Assembly (NCBI RefSeq): GCF_010731615.1
Contig: NZ_AP022618.1
Coordinates: 4,154,001-4,218,000 of the forward strand
Length of the DNA: 64,000 nucleotides
Direction: 5' to 3'
Source of the DNA: Mycolicibacterium insubricum
GTDB lineage: Bacteria > Actinomycetota > Actinomycetes > Mycobacteriales > Mycobacteriaceae
Position 1 is the first letter of the stretch. The number at the start of each line of letters is the position of its first letter. A program made the position numbers and the translations under genes. Positions 38,921 to 46,837 of the stretch are shown piece after piece. The notes beneath the pieces were generated by a model. It saw only the letters and a program-made list of their open reading frames with translations, was not told the origin of the DNA and made no database searches.

Positions 38921-40546
38921 CTAGGATTCGGTGGGTGGGCGAAGTCGCGGGAACAGGTGCCACGCCGCCATGCGGAAGACGCCGAGCAGGTCGGCGGACG
39001 TGGGTTCCGCGGCCGAGTCCGCCAACTGCGGGGGCAGAGGCAGACCGTGGTCGCGGGCGTACGCGATGAACCCCAGCCCCAGACTCCGGCCCAGCCCGCT
39101 CAGCCCTTGGGCCAGGACTGCGTCATCGAGCTGATACGCGGGTTCGGGCCTTGCTTCGATGGGGGCCCAGGTCGCCGGGTCGCGGGGGGTGTCCATGGTG
39201 AAGCAGTCATCAAAGGCGCGCGCGTGGCGATCGCGTTGGGTGAAGGCGGCGCCGAGACCCCAGACTTTCCGCAACGTCGCGATGAGCGAGGTGTGGCGAT
39301 ATTCGTCGTTGAACACCGAGCCTTGGGCGACCCAGGGCGAGACCAGGATGGCCGGAACGCGGTAGCCGGAACGGTCGAACGCGAAGCCCATTTCCCCCAC
39401 CGGGGCATCCGGGTCGGGCGGCGGAACAGGTCCCGGCGGCACATGGTCGTAGGTGCCGCCCGGCTCGTCCCAGCCGATCAGCAGCGCGGTGTTCCAGACG
39501 TTGGTACCCGTCGGCGAGGTACTGGTGCGATAGGCCTTGAATATCCGCTCCAGAAAGGCCTCGCCGGCGAGCAGCGCCGACGGCGGGTCGAGGCAGGTCA
39601 CGTCGACGCCGGCGCCGAGCGCTCGGCCGAAGGCCGGGTGGTAGTCCCCGTGACCGGAGATCATGTTCGGCTCGATCAGCGCGAGGTTGGGCAACGTTCC
39701 GGCCGCGGCATCCCGCTCGAATTCCGAGAACGGCACCACCTGCGTGGCGAGTTTGTCCTTCAGGCGCGGGTAGTGGATGACACCGTGGAATGACACGCGC
39801 ATCGGCTCCGCCACGTAGATCTTCCACGTCTTGCCGTGTTGCTCAAGCCGCTCGAAGATCGTCTCCGCGTCGTTGTCGGTGAACCACTTGCGCACCGGGC
39901 TGTTGACGACGAGCCCCGAGGATGTGCCCGCCGTCCAGAAGGAGCGGTTCATGAAGGTCTGCGACGGCACCTCGGAGAACCAGTGGTCGAAAACGCCGAA
40001 GTCGCGTGCGATCCCGTTGAGGACGGGCAGTTGCTCGGGCGTGTACCCGGTCATGATCTGCGCGTATTCGTCGTAGGTCGGCTGACGGCCCATCTCGGCG
40101 GTGAAAAAGCTGATGTAGTCGGTGACGAACCCGTCCATCGTCGGGGTGGCTCCCGGCGGGGGGTTGTTCCACGGTTCGGTGATGTCTTCGGCGTTCTGGA
40201 ACCGATTGACTTCGTCGAGCACATTGAACAGCTGGGTGTTGGTGTGGAAGTACTCCTCGCCGGAGTCCGGGTTGGGGGCGTCCATGTCGGTGGCAACCGT
40301 GTAGGGCACCTGCTTGCGGTTCGCGCCGTGCTCGGCCCATTCCGGGATGGGGTTGCTCAGGTTCTTGCCGATCACCCCGTCGAACTGTTTGCCGTCGTCA
40401 GGGCCGTACAGATGCCCGAGCATATTGTCCAGCGATCGGTTCTCGAACAGCACCACCACGACGTTGTCCATCGCCTGGGCCCTGTCTCGCTCTGTCACCG
40501 TCGATGCCCTTTCACTGGTCGGCCTTTCGCTGGCCGGAGCGCTCAC
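38921..40546 (-). CDS. alkaline-phosphatase-fold phosphoesterase (phospholipase C / acid phosphatase AcpA family)
   Basis: A 541-residue enzyme of the phosphoesterase family PF04185. The N-terminus has the metal/nucleophile motif NVVVVLFENRSLDNMLGHL; further on are WFSEVPSQTFMNRSFWTAGTS, LPNLALIEPNMISGHGDYHP, LLIGWDEPGGTYDHVPPGP and RVPAILVSPWV. Relatives hydrolyse phospholipids or phosphomonoesters. Unlike mycobacterial PlcABC there is no Tat signal peptide, so it may be cytosolic. It is flanked by two gene remnants. The substrate is uncertain. Confidence 0.9.
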   Translation of the reverse strand: MSAPASERPTSERASTVTERDRAQAMDNVVVVLFENRSLDNMLGHLYGPDDGKQFDGVIGKNLSNPIPEWAEHGANRKQVPYTVATDMDAPNPDSGEEYFHTNTQLFNVLDEVNRFQNAEDITEPWNNPPPGATPTMDGFVTDYISFFTAEMGRQPTYDEYAQIMTGYTPEQLPVLNGIARDFGVFDHWFSEVPSQTFMNRSFWTAGTSSGLVVNSPVRKWFTDNDAETIFERLEQHGKTWKIYVAEPMRVSFHGVIHYPRLKDKLATQVVPFSEFERDAAAGTLPNLALIEPNMISGHGDYHPAFGRALGAGVDVTCLDPPSALLAGEAFLERIFKAYRTSTSPTGTNVWNTALLIGWDEPGGTYDHVPPGPVPPPDPDAPVGEMGFAFDRSGYRVPAILVSPWVAQGSVFNDEYRHTSLIATLRKVWGLGAAFTQRDRHARAFDDCFTMDTPRDPATWAPIEARPEPAYQLDDAVLAQGLSGLGRSLGLGFIAYARDHGLPLPPQLADSAAEPTSADLLGVFRMAAWHLFPRLRPPTES

Positions 40547-40690
40547 TGGTCACGGTAACGGGTGGCTTGCGCCAGCCGAGTCGAGAGCTCTTCCCGACCG
40601 GCGGGCGTGCCCGGGCCGGAGTCGACCTGTCCGTACGTGGTCGGAGTATGCCCGCGGCTGACGCATCGCGCATTCACTTCAGAGGACAAC

Positions 40691-40905
40691 CTATTGACCG
40701 TAGGGGACATCGTCGGGGTGTTCCCGGCAACCCGGGTCGGCGCGCCACCGTGCCCGCAGCACCGCCGGTGTCGCGCCGAACCAGCGCCGACAGGACCGGT
40801 TCAGCACGCTCTGTTCGGCGTAGCCGAGTTCGCGGGCCCGATGCGACAGGGCCATATCGGAGTCCCGCTAGATACCTCAGAGCCAACACCGGACCCCGCT
40901 GCAAT
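40691..40905 (-). pseudogene. remnant of an AraC-family regulator (C-terminal helix-turn-helix)
   Basis: On the minus strand 40855-40691 reads MALSHRARELGYAEQSVLNR then SCRRWFGATPAVLRARW, the hallmark end of an AraC/XylS regulator (LGYxEQSxxxRxFRRWFGxTP). In a different frame just upstream (about 40905-40870) LALRYLAG matches the helix that normally precedes it, so a frameshift and a TAG (near 40869) interrupt the domain. The sensory part is gone. From 40547 to 40690 I see nothing but probable promoter sequence of the phosphoesterase. Confidence 0.72.
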
Positions 40906-40913
40906 CCGAAGAG

Positions 40914-40952
40914 CCAAAAAACCCTCTCCGATCCCAGATCGGGGAAGGTTTT
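40914..40952 (-). terminator. intrinsic terminator of tRNA-Ala
   Basis: On the minus strand CCTTCCCCGATC pairs with GATCGGAGAGGG (one mismatch and one G-T pair) around TGG, followed by six T. It is 8 bases past the tRNA 3' end. Confidence 0.88.
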
Positions 40953-40959
40953 CTTACTG

Positions 40960-41032
40960 TGGAGCTAAGGGGAATCGAACCCCTGACCTACTCGATGCGA
41001 ACGAGTCGCGCTACCAACTGCGCCATAGCCCC
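40960..41032 (-). tRNA. tRNA-Ala (CGC)
   Basis: The minus strand begins GGGGCTATGGCGCAGTTGG and ends in TAGCTCC plus discriminator A; acceptor stem GGGGCTA/TAGCTCC has one G-T pair. The anticodon stem ACTCG/CGAGT encloses loop TTCGCAT, giving anticodon CGC. The T-arm is GGGGTTCGATTCCCC. CCA is not encoded. It sits 47 bp from the glpR stop. Confidence 0.96.
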
Positions 41033-41079
41033 TCGGACGGTAGCAGGCTACCAGTCGGATGGGTTCCGACTGAAACCGG

Positions 41080-42114
41080 CTACTGACCCGCTGCCTGCGG
41101 GAGGTCGTAGAAGGTGCGGGCGAAGGCGATCTCCTCGAGATCCTCGAAGATCGGGTCTTCCTCATCGATCTCTAGGACGACGGCGCCGGGCTGGCGCAGC
41201 CGGGTGGGCACCACATCCATCTCCCGGTCGCGGGTGTTCTCCACGCCGAGCCGCGATCGCGCCATCCGGGCCATCCGGCGACGGCGCAACCGCTCCTCGA
41301 TCCGGGTCTGACGGCGTAGGTAGGCCAGGTAGAGCAGGGTGACCGCGGCCATCGCCGCGGTGGCCCACCAGAAGCCCGACGCCAGCAGCAGGCCCGCGGC
41401 GGCGAAGATCGCCAGCAGCGCGCACATGGTCATCAGCACCCGACTGCGGAAACGGTACTTGCGGGCACTGACAATCGCGGCTGTCTTGGTGGCGTAGTGG
41501 CTGTGCGGCCCAACGGGTTGCTGGTAGCGCGGTTCGGCTGCCTCGGGCTCCAGTCCGCCGGAGTCCTCCATGTACTCGTACTCGTCGTCGGCCTCGTCGG
41601 TGTCCTCGGCCTCGGCGACCGGCTCCTCGACGGCTTCCTCGGCGATCTCTTCCGCGACCGGCATCTCGGACTCGGCGGCCGGTTCGGTCAGATCGATGCG
41701 CGGCATCGAGTCGGTGGCGTCGTCGGCCAGGGAGCCGACGGGCAGCGCCCCGGAGTCCTCGTCGACGATGTCGACGTCGAGGTAGTCGAGTTCCTCGACG
41801 GTCACCGCGGCGCCGACGACGGCGACCGAACGCACCCGGGAGGTGACGACGACCGGGCCGGTGGCCTCGTCATCGAACTCGTCGTAGTCGTCGGCCTCGG
41901 GTTCGGGCTGCCAGTGCGGATCGCTGCGATGGCCCGCGGCCGGTCGGCGGCGGCGCAGCAGGCGGGAGGCCTTGACGTTGAGGACGCGGGTGGCCAGCGC
42001 GATGTCACTGGTGCGGCGCACGTGCTCACGCTTGTTGATGAGCATGGGCACCAGCACGAACAGCCAGAGCACCACGAGCGAGATCCAGAGCAATGACTGG
42101 GGGATGCTTGGCAT
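41080..42114 (-). CDS. glpR: GlpR, membrane receptor for the gephyrin-like protein Glp
   Basis: A 344-residue membrane protein (Rv0996-like): one N-terminal helix (LLWISLVVLWLFVLVPMLI) followed by NKREHVRRTS, a long acidic, probably disordered region (about 70-205, rich in Glu/Asp), then a helical hairpin (MTMCALLAIFAAAGLLLASG and FWWATAAMAAVTLLYLAYL) and an Arg-rich cytosolic tail ending in FARTFYDLPQ. In Corynebacterium the homolog binds Glp, a MoeA-like protein that contacts FtsZ, linking division to polar growth. The Glp/MoeA gene is 0.8 kb upstream on the same strand. Confidence 0.86.
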   Translation of the reverse strand: MPSIPQSLLWISLVVLWLFVLVPMLINKREHVRRTSDIALATRVLNVKASRLLRRRRPAAGHRSDPHWQPEPEADDYDEFDDEATGPVVVTSRVRSVAVVGAAVTVEELDYLDVDIVDEDSGALPVGSLADDATDSMPRIDLTEPAAESEMPVAEEIAEEAVEEPVAEAEDTDEADDEYEYMEDSGGLEPEAAEPRYQQPVGPHSHYATKTAAIVSARKYRFRSRVLMTMCALLAIFAAAGLLLASGFWWATAAMAAVTLLYLAYLRRQTRIEERLRRRRMARMARSRLGVENTRDREMDVVPTRLRQPGAVVLEIDEEDPIFEDLEEIAFARTFYDLPQAAGQ

Positions 42115-42185
42115 GGTGGCCTGCTCCTTTCGGCTCCCAGGCTAGGTCGGCGACCTGCCCGGGTGGGCGACGACGCGCCGTGCAC

Positions 42186-42214
42186 AATTACATACCTGTA
42201 ATTCGGCAATTACA
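42186..42214 (-). promoter_or_regulatory. three TGTAATT/AATTACA half-sites upstream of glpR
   Basis: AATTACA (42186-42192), four bases, TGTAATT (42197-42203) form a perfect palindrome; a third AATTACA follows at 42208-42214. This AT-rich cluster stands out in a 151-bp gap of otherwise GC-rich sequence, 72-100 bp upstream of the glpR ATG. It looks like a regulator's operator; the protein is unknown. Confidence 0.6.
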
Positions 42215-42265
42215 AGCACCATACGAACCACGTGTCACAGCAGTAACAGGGGCCTCGTGGGTGGC

Positions 42266-42925
42266 TCAGCCCCAGGAAGCGCGGCCGGCCCGCACCAGCG
42301 CCGCGGTCACCGAACCCTCGATCTCCTCGACGGTGAGTGCCACCAGCAGGTGGTCGCGCCAGGCCCCGTCGACGTGCAGGTAGCGCACCAGCACGCCCTC
42401 CTCCCGGAACCCCGCCTTGGCCAGCACCCGCCGGCTCGCCACGTTCTCCGCGCGCACGGTCGCCTCCACCCGATGCAGCCCGACCGGTCCGAAGCAGTGG
42501 TCCAGGCCGAGCGCCAGCGCGCCGGTGGCCACCCCGCCGCCGGTGACCATGCTGTGCACCCAGTACCCGATCCAGGCAGATCGCAACGCCCCCTGGGTCA
42601 CGTTTCCGATGGTCAGCTGACCGCACAGCGCTCCGTCGAGCTCGATCACGTAGGGCAGCATCCGGCCCAACCGGGCCTCCGAGCGCATTCCGCGCAGCAA
42701 CGACGGCCAGGCGCCGCGGGAATGCCGCTCCTGCCAGCCGATGTCGACGCTGGGCTCCCACGGCTCGAGTGCGGGCTGGTCGTCGATGCGGATCCGGCTC
42801 CACTCGACGCCGTCGCGCAGCCGCGGCGGACGCAATCGGATGAGACCGGCCGGCACCCGCAGCGGCCCGACCGGCAGCGGCCAGCCCGGGTGCAGTGACC
42901 CCGGACGGGCCCGCCAGCGATTCAC
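42266..42925 (-). CDS. rimJ: RimJ-like GNAT N-acetyltransferase
   Basis: A 219-residue acetyltransferase of the RimJ/RimL type: PYVIELDGALCGQLTIGN, IGYWVHSMVTGGGVATGAL (acetyl-CoA loop), HRVEATVRAENVASRRVL and AGFREEGVLVRYL are the family's motifs. In E. coli RimJ acetylates ribosomal protein S5; the mycobacterial target is not known. GTG at 42925 overlaps the moeA/glp stop as GTGA, so it is translationally coupled to it. This start leaves out an implausible Arg-rich upstream extension. Confidence 0.9.
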   Translation of the reverse strand: MNRWRARPGSLHPGWPLPVGPLRVPAGLIRLRPPRLRDGVEWSRIRIDDQPALEPWEPSVDIGWQERHSRGAWPSLLRGMRSEARLGRMLPYVIELDGALCGQLTIGNVTQGALRSAWIGYWVHSMVTGGGVATGALALGLDHCFGPVGLHRVEATVRAENVASRRVLAKAGFREEGVLVRYLHVDGAWRDHLLVALTVEEIEGSVTAALVRAGRASWG

Positions 42926-44172
42926 CCGCGCTGCGCCAGGAACGCGACGTCGACGAGCTCGCCGGTCCGGATCTCCTCGGTCTCGGCCGGCACCACCACC
43001 AGACAATTCGCCTCGGCCAGCGTCGCGAGCAAGTGCGACGACGACCCGGGCGCCCCACCGAGGGCCTGCACCAGATACTCGCCGGTGTCGGAATCCCGCA
43101 TCAGCTGGCCGCGCAGGTACCCGGTGCGGCCCGGCATCGAGGTGATCGGCGCCAGCGCGCGGGCCGGCACGATGCGCCGCATCGGCGACCGCTTGCCCAG
43201 CGACATCCGGATCAGCGGCCGGACCATCACCTCGAAGACGACCAGCGCGCTGACCGGGTTGGCCGGCAGCAGGAAGGTCGGCACGCCGTCGCGGCCGAGC
43301 TGGCCGAAGCCCTGCACCGAGCCCGGATGCATGGCGATCCGGGCGACCTCCATCTCACCGAGCTCCGAGAGCACCGCGCGCACCGCCTCGGCGGCTGCGC
43401 CGCCGACCGCGCCGGCGATTACCACGATCTCGGCGCGGGAGAGCTGCCCCTCGACCACCTCGCGCAGCTTCTCCGGATCCGAATCGACGATGCCGACCCG
43501 GTTGACCTCGGCACCGGCATCCCGCGCCGCGGCGGCCAGGGCATACGAATTGACGTCGTAGACCTGGCCGTTGCCCGGCGTCCGGTTGACGTCGACGAGC
43601 TCGCCGCCGACCGAGAGCACCGTCAGCCGGGGCCGAGGATGCACCAGCACGCGATCGCGCCCGACAGCCGCCAGCAGCCCGACCTGCGCCGCGCCGATGA
43701 TGGTGCCGGACCGCACCGCGACGTCACCGGGCTGCACATCGTCGCCGGTGCGGCGCACGTAGGCACCCGATCGCACACCGCGCAGCACCCGGACCCGGGA
43801 CTGGCCGCCGTCGGTCCAGCGCAGCGGCAGCACAGCGTCGGCCAGGGTGGGCATCGGCGCGCCGGTCTGCACCCGGGCGGCCTGGCGGGGCTGCAACCGG
43901 CTCGGGGTGCGTTCCCCCGCCAGGATGGTGCTGACCACCGGCAGGCTGATCGCACCGGCAGCATCTTCGGCGTCCTCGCCGGCGGCCAGCACGTCGACGC
44001 TGCGCACCGCGTACCCGTCGATGGCCGCCTGGTCGAAGCCCGGCAGCGGCCGCTCGGTGATCACCTCTTCGGCGCACATGAGGCCCTGCGCCTCGGCGAT
44101 CGCCACCCGGATCGGCCGGGGCGCCACCGCGGCAGCCTGGACCCGCGCCTGCTGCTCCTGCACCGAACGCAC
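42922..44172 (-). CDS. MoeA/gephyrin-like protein (Glp-type)
   Basis: A 416-residue protein with MoeA domain order: VRSVQEQQARV start, PLPGFDQAAIDGYAVRS, QTGAPMPTLADAVLP, the MogA-like domain LTVLSVGGELVDVN, then PVSALVVFEVMVRPLIR and a C-terminal beta domain. MoeA inserts molybdate into molybdopterin, but in the MogA-like domain the usual GDE(L) and GG(V/A)SVG motifs read GGE and AGAVGG, which supports the non-enzymatic Glp (cell-division) role. GTG at 44172 has AAAGG six bases upstream. It overlaps rimJ and lies upstream of glpR. Confidence 0.88.
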   Translation of the reverse strand: MRSVQEQQARVQAAAVAPRPIRVAIAEAQGLMCAEEVITERPLPGFDQAAIDGYAVRSVDVLAAGEDAEDAAGAISLPVVSTILAGERTPSRLQPRQAARVQTGAPMPTLADAVLPLRWTDGGQSRVRVLRGVRSGAYVRRTGDDVQPGDVAVRSGTIIGAAQVGLLAAVGRDRVLVHPRPRLTVLSVGGELVDVNRTPGNGQVYDVNSYALAAAARDAGAEVNRVGIVDSDPEKLREVVEGQLSRAEIVVIAGAVGGAAAEAVRAVLSELGEMEVARIAMHPGSVQGFGQLGRDGVPTFLLPANPVSALVVFEVMVRPLIRMSLGKRSPMRRIVPARALAPITSMPGRTGYLRGQLMRDSDTGEYLVQALGGAPGSSSHLLATLAEANCLVVVPAETEEIRTGELVDVAFLAQRG

Positions 44173-44255
44173 TGAGGGCCTTTCCTTCCACATCTCTGGC
44201 GGCATGCTGCCCGCCGCACCGGGGACTCGCCCGCGCCGGGGCCCGCCGGTGTCTG

Positions 44256-45158
44256 TTACTCGGTGCGGCCCAGCCGCTCAACCAGCCAACGCCGCAGTTC
44301 CGGGCCGTAGTCGTCACGCTCCAGGGCAAAGTCAACCGCAGCCTTGAGGTAGCCGCCGGGATTTCCCAGGTCGTGTCGGGCGCCGCGATGCACCACGACG
44401 TGCACCGGGTGGCCCTCCTCGATGAGCAGTTCGACGGCGTCGGTCAGCTGGATCTCCCCGCCCGCACCGTGGGAAACCCGGCGCAGCGCGTCGAAAATGG
44501 CCCGGTCCAAGATGTAGCGCCCGGCCGCGGCGTACAGCGACGGCGCATCCCCGGCGCCGGGCTTTTCCACCATGCCCTTGACCCGCATCACGTCCGGGTT
44601 GACCGCATCGGGCACCGGTTCGACGTCGAACACGCCGTAGGCGCTGATCTCCTCGGGGGTGACCTCGATGGCGCACAGCACCGACCCGCCACGGCGGGCC
44701 CGCACCTTGGACATGGTCTCCAGCACGCCGGTGGGCAGCACCAGGTCGTCGGGCAGCAGCACTGCGACGGCGTCCTCGTCGGGCAGCAGCACCGGTTCCA
44801 CGCACAGCACGGCGTGACCGAGCCCGAGCGGTTCGGCCTGGACCACGGATTCGACCTTGATCAGCGCCGGCGCGCGGCGGACCTTCTCCAGGATCAGGTG
44901 TTTGCCGCGGGCCTCCAGGGTGCCTTCCAGCACCAGGTCCTCGACGAAGTGGGCGACGACGCCGTCCTTGCCTTCGGAGGTGACGATCACCAGGCGCTCG
45001 GCACCGGCCTCGGCGGCTTCGGCGGCCACCAGCTCGATACCGGGGGTGTCGACCACCGGCAGCAGTTCCTTGGGCACCGTCTTGGTGACCGGTAGAAAAC
45101 GGGTGCCCAGCCCGGCGGCCGGCACAATCGCCGTGCGCGGGATCGACACCTGCGGCAT
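44256..45158 (-). CDS. galU: UTP-glucose-1-phosphate uridylyltransferase
   Basis: GalU makes UDP-glucose, used for galactan, trehalose and glycolipid synthesis. The 300-residue nucleotidyltransferase has VPAAGLGTRFLPVTKTVPKE near the N-terminus, VQAEPLGLGHAVLCVEP, LLPDDLVL and GMVEKPGAGDAPS. ATG at 45158 begins MPQVSIPRTA; upstream in-frame codons give an implausible tail. It is transcribed toward moeA/glp (83 bp apart) and divergent from the 5-FCL gene. Confidence 0.95.
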   Translation of the reverse strand: MPQVSIPRTAIVPAAGLGTRFLPVTKTVPKELLPVVDTPGIELVAAEAAEAGAERLVIVTSEGKDGVVAHFVEDLVLEGTLEARGKHLILEKVRRAPALIKVESVVQAEPLGLGHAVLCVEPVLLPDEDAVAVLLPDDLVLPTGVLETMSKVRARRGGSVLCAIEVTPEEISAYGVFDVEPVPDAVNPDVMRVKGMVEKPGAGDAPSLYAAAGRYILDRAIFDALRRVSHGAGGEIQLTDAVELLIEEGHPVHVVVHRGARHDLGNPGGYLKAAVDFALERDDYGPELRRWLVERLGRTE

Positions 45159-45244
45159 ATTCACCCGTCCCAGCGTAGTGCCACCGCTGCCCATGGCCAG
45201 CATCCACACGAACTGCGCCGTCGCCGGACGGGCATCATGAAGCG

Positions 45245-45856
45245 GTGGCCGACCAACCGATTCCCGACGACGCGAAGCAGCTGTTGCGCCGACGGTTGCT
45301 CGCCCGGCGCCGCCGGGTGGAGTCGGGGGTGCGCGCGGCGGAGGCCGATGCGCTGGCCGCCGCGCTGATCCCGGTGATCCTGGAGTCGACGACGCCCGGC
45401 GACACCGTGTGCGGCTATCTGCCGGTGGGTTCGGAGCCGGGGTCGGTGCGCCTGCTCGACGCGCTCGTCGATCAGGGCCGGCGGGTGCTGCTTCCGGTCA
45501 CCGACACCGATCCCGACGGGCAGCCCCGGGCGCTGCGCTGGGGCGTCTACCGCGCTGGGGAACTGACCGGCGCACGCTACGGACTGTTGGAACCGGCCGG
45601 TCCGTCGCTGGACCCGTCGGTGATCGCGGAGTCGCGGGTCATCGTCGTACCCGCGCTGGCCGTACAGAGCGACGGCGCCCGGCTGGGCCGCGGTGCCGGG
45701 TTCTACGACCGGTCCCTGCCGCTGGCCGACCCGTCGGCGCTGCTCATCGCGGTGGTCCGCGACGATGAAGTGCTCGACGACGTTCCCACCGGGGCGCACG
45801 ACGTGACCATGACGCACATAGCCACGCCCGCCGGCGGCGTCCGACCCTGTCGCTGA
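45245..45856 (+). CDS. 5-formyltetrahydrofolate cyclo-ligase
   Basis: This enzyme returns 5-formyl-THF to the one-carbon pool as 5,10-methenyl-THF using ATP. The 203-residue protein has AKQLLRRRLLARRRRV at the N-terminus (nucleotide phosphate site), GYLPVGSEPGS, and the diagnostic RLGRGAGFYDRSL near 155. GTG at 45245 is the only reasonable start. It is followed by a strong hairpin that serves the convergent gene or both. Confidence 0.94.
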   Translation: MADQPIPDDAKQLLRRRLLARRRRVESGVRAAEADALAAALIPVILESTTPGDTVCGYLPVGSEPGSVRLLDALVDQGRRVLLPVTDTDPDGQPRALRWGVYRAGELTGARYGLLEPAGPSLDPSVIAESRVIVVPALAVQSDGARLGRGAGFYDRSLPLADPSALLIAVVRDDEVLDDVPTGAHDVTMTHIATPAGGVRPCR

Positions 45857-45878
45857 CCCGCAGAGCGGGCCCGCGCAG

Positions 45879-45910
45879 AAAAAACAGCCCCGACCGGTGG
45901 TCGGGGCTGT
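45879..45910 (-). terminator. terminator between 5-FCL and a convergent small gene
   Basis: A 12-bp perfect stem (ACAGCCCCGACC with GGTCGGGGCTGT) and loop GGT. The A run at 45879-45884 is a T run on the minus strand, so it best serves the minus-strand gene that ends at 45928; it may also stop plus-strand transcription. Confidence 0.85.
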
Positions 45911-45927
45911 CCTTGAAGCTCAGTGGA

Positions 45928-46269
45928 TCAGAAGTCGCCCATCGGGGCGCCGATCGGCCACGGGCCCTGGAACGGGGCGGCCGGGCGGGCGACGACGGCC
46001 TTCGGGGTGTCGCGGACGGTGCCCTGCGCCTGCACGATGCCCGCGCCGGCGAGCCGGGTGTCGGCCTGGCCGCGAGCGACGTTCGGGGCGTTGTTACGAG
46101 TGCCCTGATAGGAGGAAACCGAGGCCTGCCGACTGCTCACCTGGGGGCTGGGCGCCTCCTCGGTGACGTCCGCCGAGGCGATGCCCGAGGCGGCCAGGGC
46201 CATGCCGGCGGCGGCGATACCGGCGATTCCCCAGACAGCGGCCTTGCCTGCGATGCGGCGTGCACTCAT
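45928..46269 (-). CDS. small secreted protein
   Basis: A 113-residue precursor with a signal peptide (AAVWGIAGIAAAGMALAASG, cleavage near ASA-DV). The mature part is polar and cysteine-free, with a Gln/Ser/Asn-rich middle (SSRQASVSSYQGTRNNAPN) and a Pro-rich end (RPAAPFQGPWPIGAPMGDF), suggesting disorder. ATG at 46269 has AGAAGG upstream. A strong terminator follows. No family is recognised. Confidence 0.72.
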   Translation of the reverse strand: MSARRIAGKAAVWGIAGIAAAGMALAASGIASADVTEEAPSPQVSSRQASVSSYQGTRNNAPNVARGQADTRLAGAGIVQAQGTVRDTPKAVVARPAAPFQGPWPIGAPMGDF

Positions 46270-46386
46270 GATGGCCTTCTTCTGTCGAAGTTGACGGGCA
46301 TCGGCCGACAGAGTCGACCGGTGATTCCCCGAAGATTACCAGCACAGGCGCCGCGGCGTGGGAATGAGAAACGCCACATAGCGGTT

Positions 46387-46413
46387 CTAGCACTTGAGGC
46401 GCTAGAGTGCCAG
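46387..46413. promoter_or_regulatory. CIRCE element (HrcA operator) upstream of ruc
   Basis: CTAGCACTT, nine bases, GAGTGCCAG. Against the CIRCE consensus TTAGCACTC-N9-GAGTGCTAA, seven of nine bases match in the left arm and seven of nine in the right, with the exact 9-bp spacer. It lies 28 bp before the ruc start. From memory the M. tuberculosis homolog (Rv0991c) belongs to the HrcA heat-shock regulon. Confidence 0.85.
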
Positions 46414-46441
46414 ATATCCAGTTTCTCTCCCGGAGGTTCCC

Positions 46442-46768
46442 GTGCCCACCTACAGCTACGCATGCACCGAATGCGGCGATCGTTTCGACGCGGTGCAGGC
46501 CTTCAGCGACGACGCGCTGACCGAGTGCACCAAGTGCAACGGCCGGCTGCGCAAGCTGTTCGGCTCGGTCGGTGTGGTCTTCAAGGGCAGCGGCTTCTAC
46601 CGCAACGACAGCCGCGACGCCGGCAAGAAGATCGCCGGCTCGACCACCGCCGCGAAGTCCGAGGGCGGCTCGGGTGAATCGTCGTCCAAGTCCGATTCCG
46701 GCACGTCGAGCTCCAGCACCGCGGCCTCCAGCAGTTCCAGCCCGGCGCCGGCCGGCGCCGCCAGCTGA
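46442..46768 (+). CDS. ruc: FmdB-type zinc-ribbon protein, redox-regulated chaperone Ruc
   Basis: A 108-residue protein with an N-terminal zinc ribbon (YACTECGDRF and LTECTKCNGRLRKLF: two CxxC pairs) and a long low-complexity Ser/Gly/Ala C-terminus. M. tuberculosis Rv0991c (Ruc) is reported as a chaperone activated when oxidation releases its zinc and unfolds the tail. GTG at 46442 has CGGAGGTTCCC upstream. A CIRCE element precedes it, consistent with heat-shock control. In M. tuberculosis a heat-shock gene (Rv0990c) follows; here it does not. Confidence 0.9.
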   Translation: MPTYSYACTECGDRFDAVQAFSDDALTECTKCNGRLRKLFGSVGVVFKGSGFYRNDSRDAGKKIAGSTTAAKSEGGSGESSSKSDSGTSSSSTAASSSSSPAPAGAAS

Positions 46769-46778
46769 CCGCCGCTTT

Positions 46779-46834
46779 TCCTCAGATAGCAGAACAGCCC
46801 GCCGGTGACGGCGGGCTGTTCTGCTATCTGAGGA
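46779..46834. terminator. long perfect hairpin between convergent ruc and a secreted-protein gene
   Basis: A 56-bp palindrome with 26-bp perfect arms (from TCCTCAGATAGCAG at 46779 to CTATCTGAGGA at 46834) and loop GTGA. Its position between two convergent stops, 10 bp and 3 bp away, fits a bidirectional terminator. The arms are far longer than usual. Confidence 0.85.
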
Positions 46835-46837
46835 CGT

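Noticed and set aside
43000..44175. Long plus-strand open frames opposite the moeA/glp gene (and similar ones opposite galU, pepD, accA)
   Set aside because: Low-complexity His/Arg/Gly-rich translations typical of the reverse frame of GC-rich genes.
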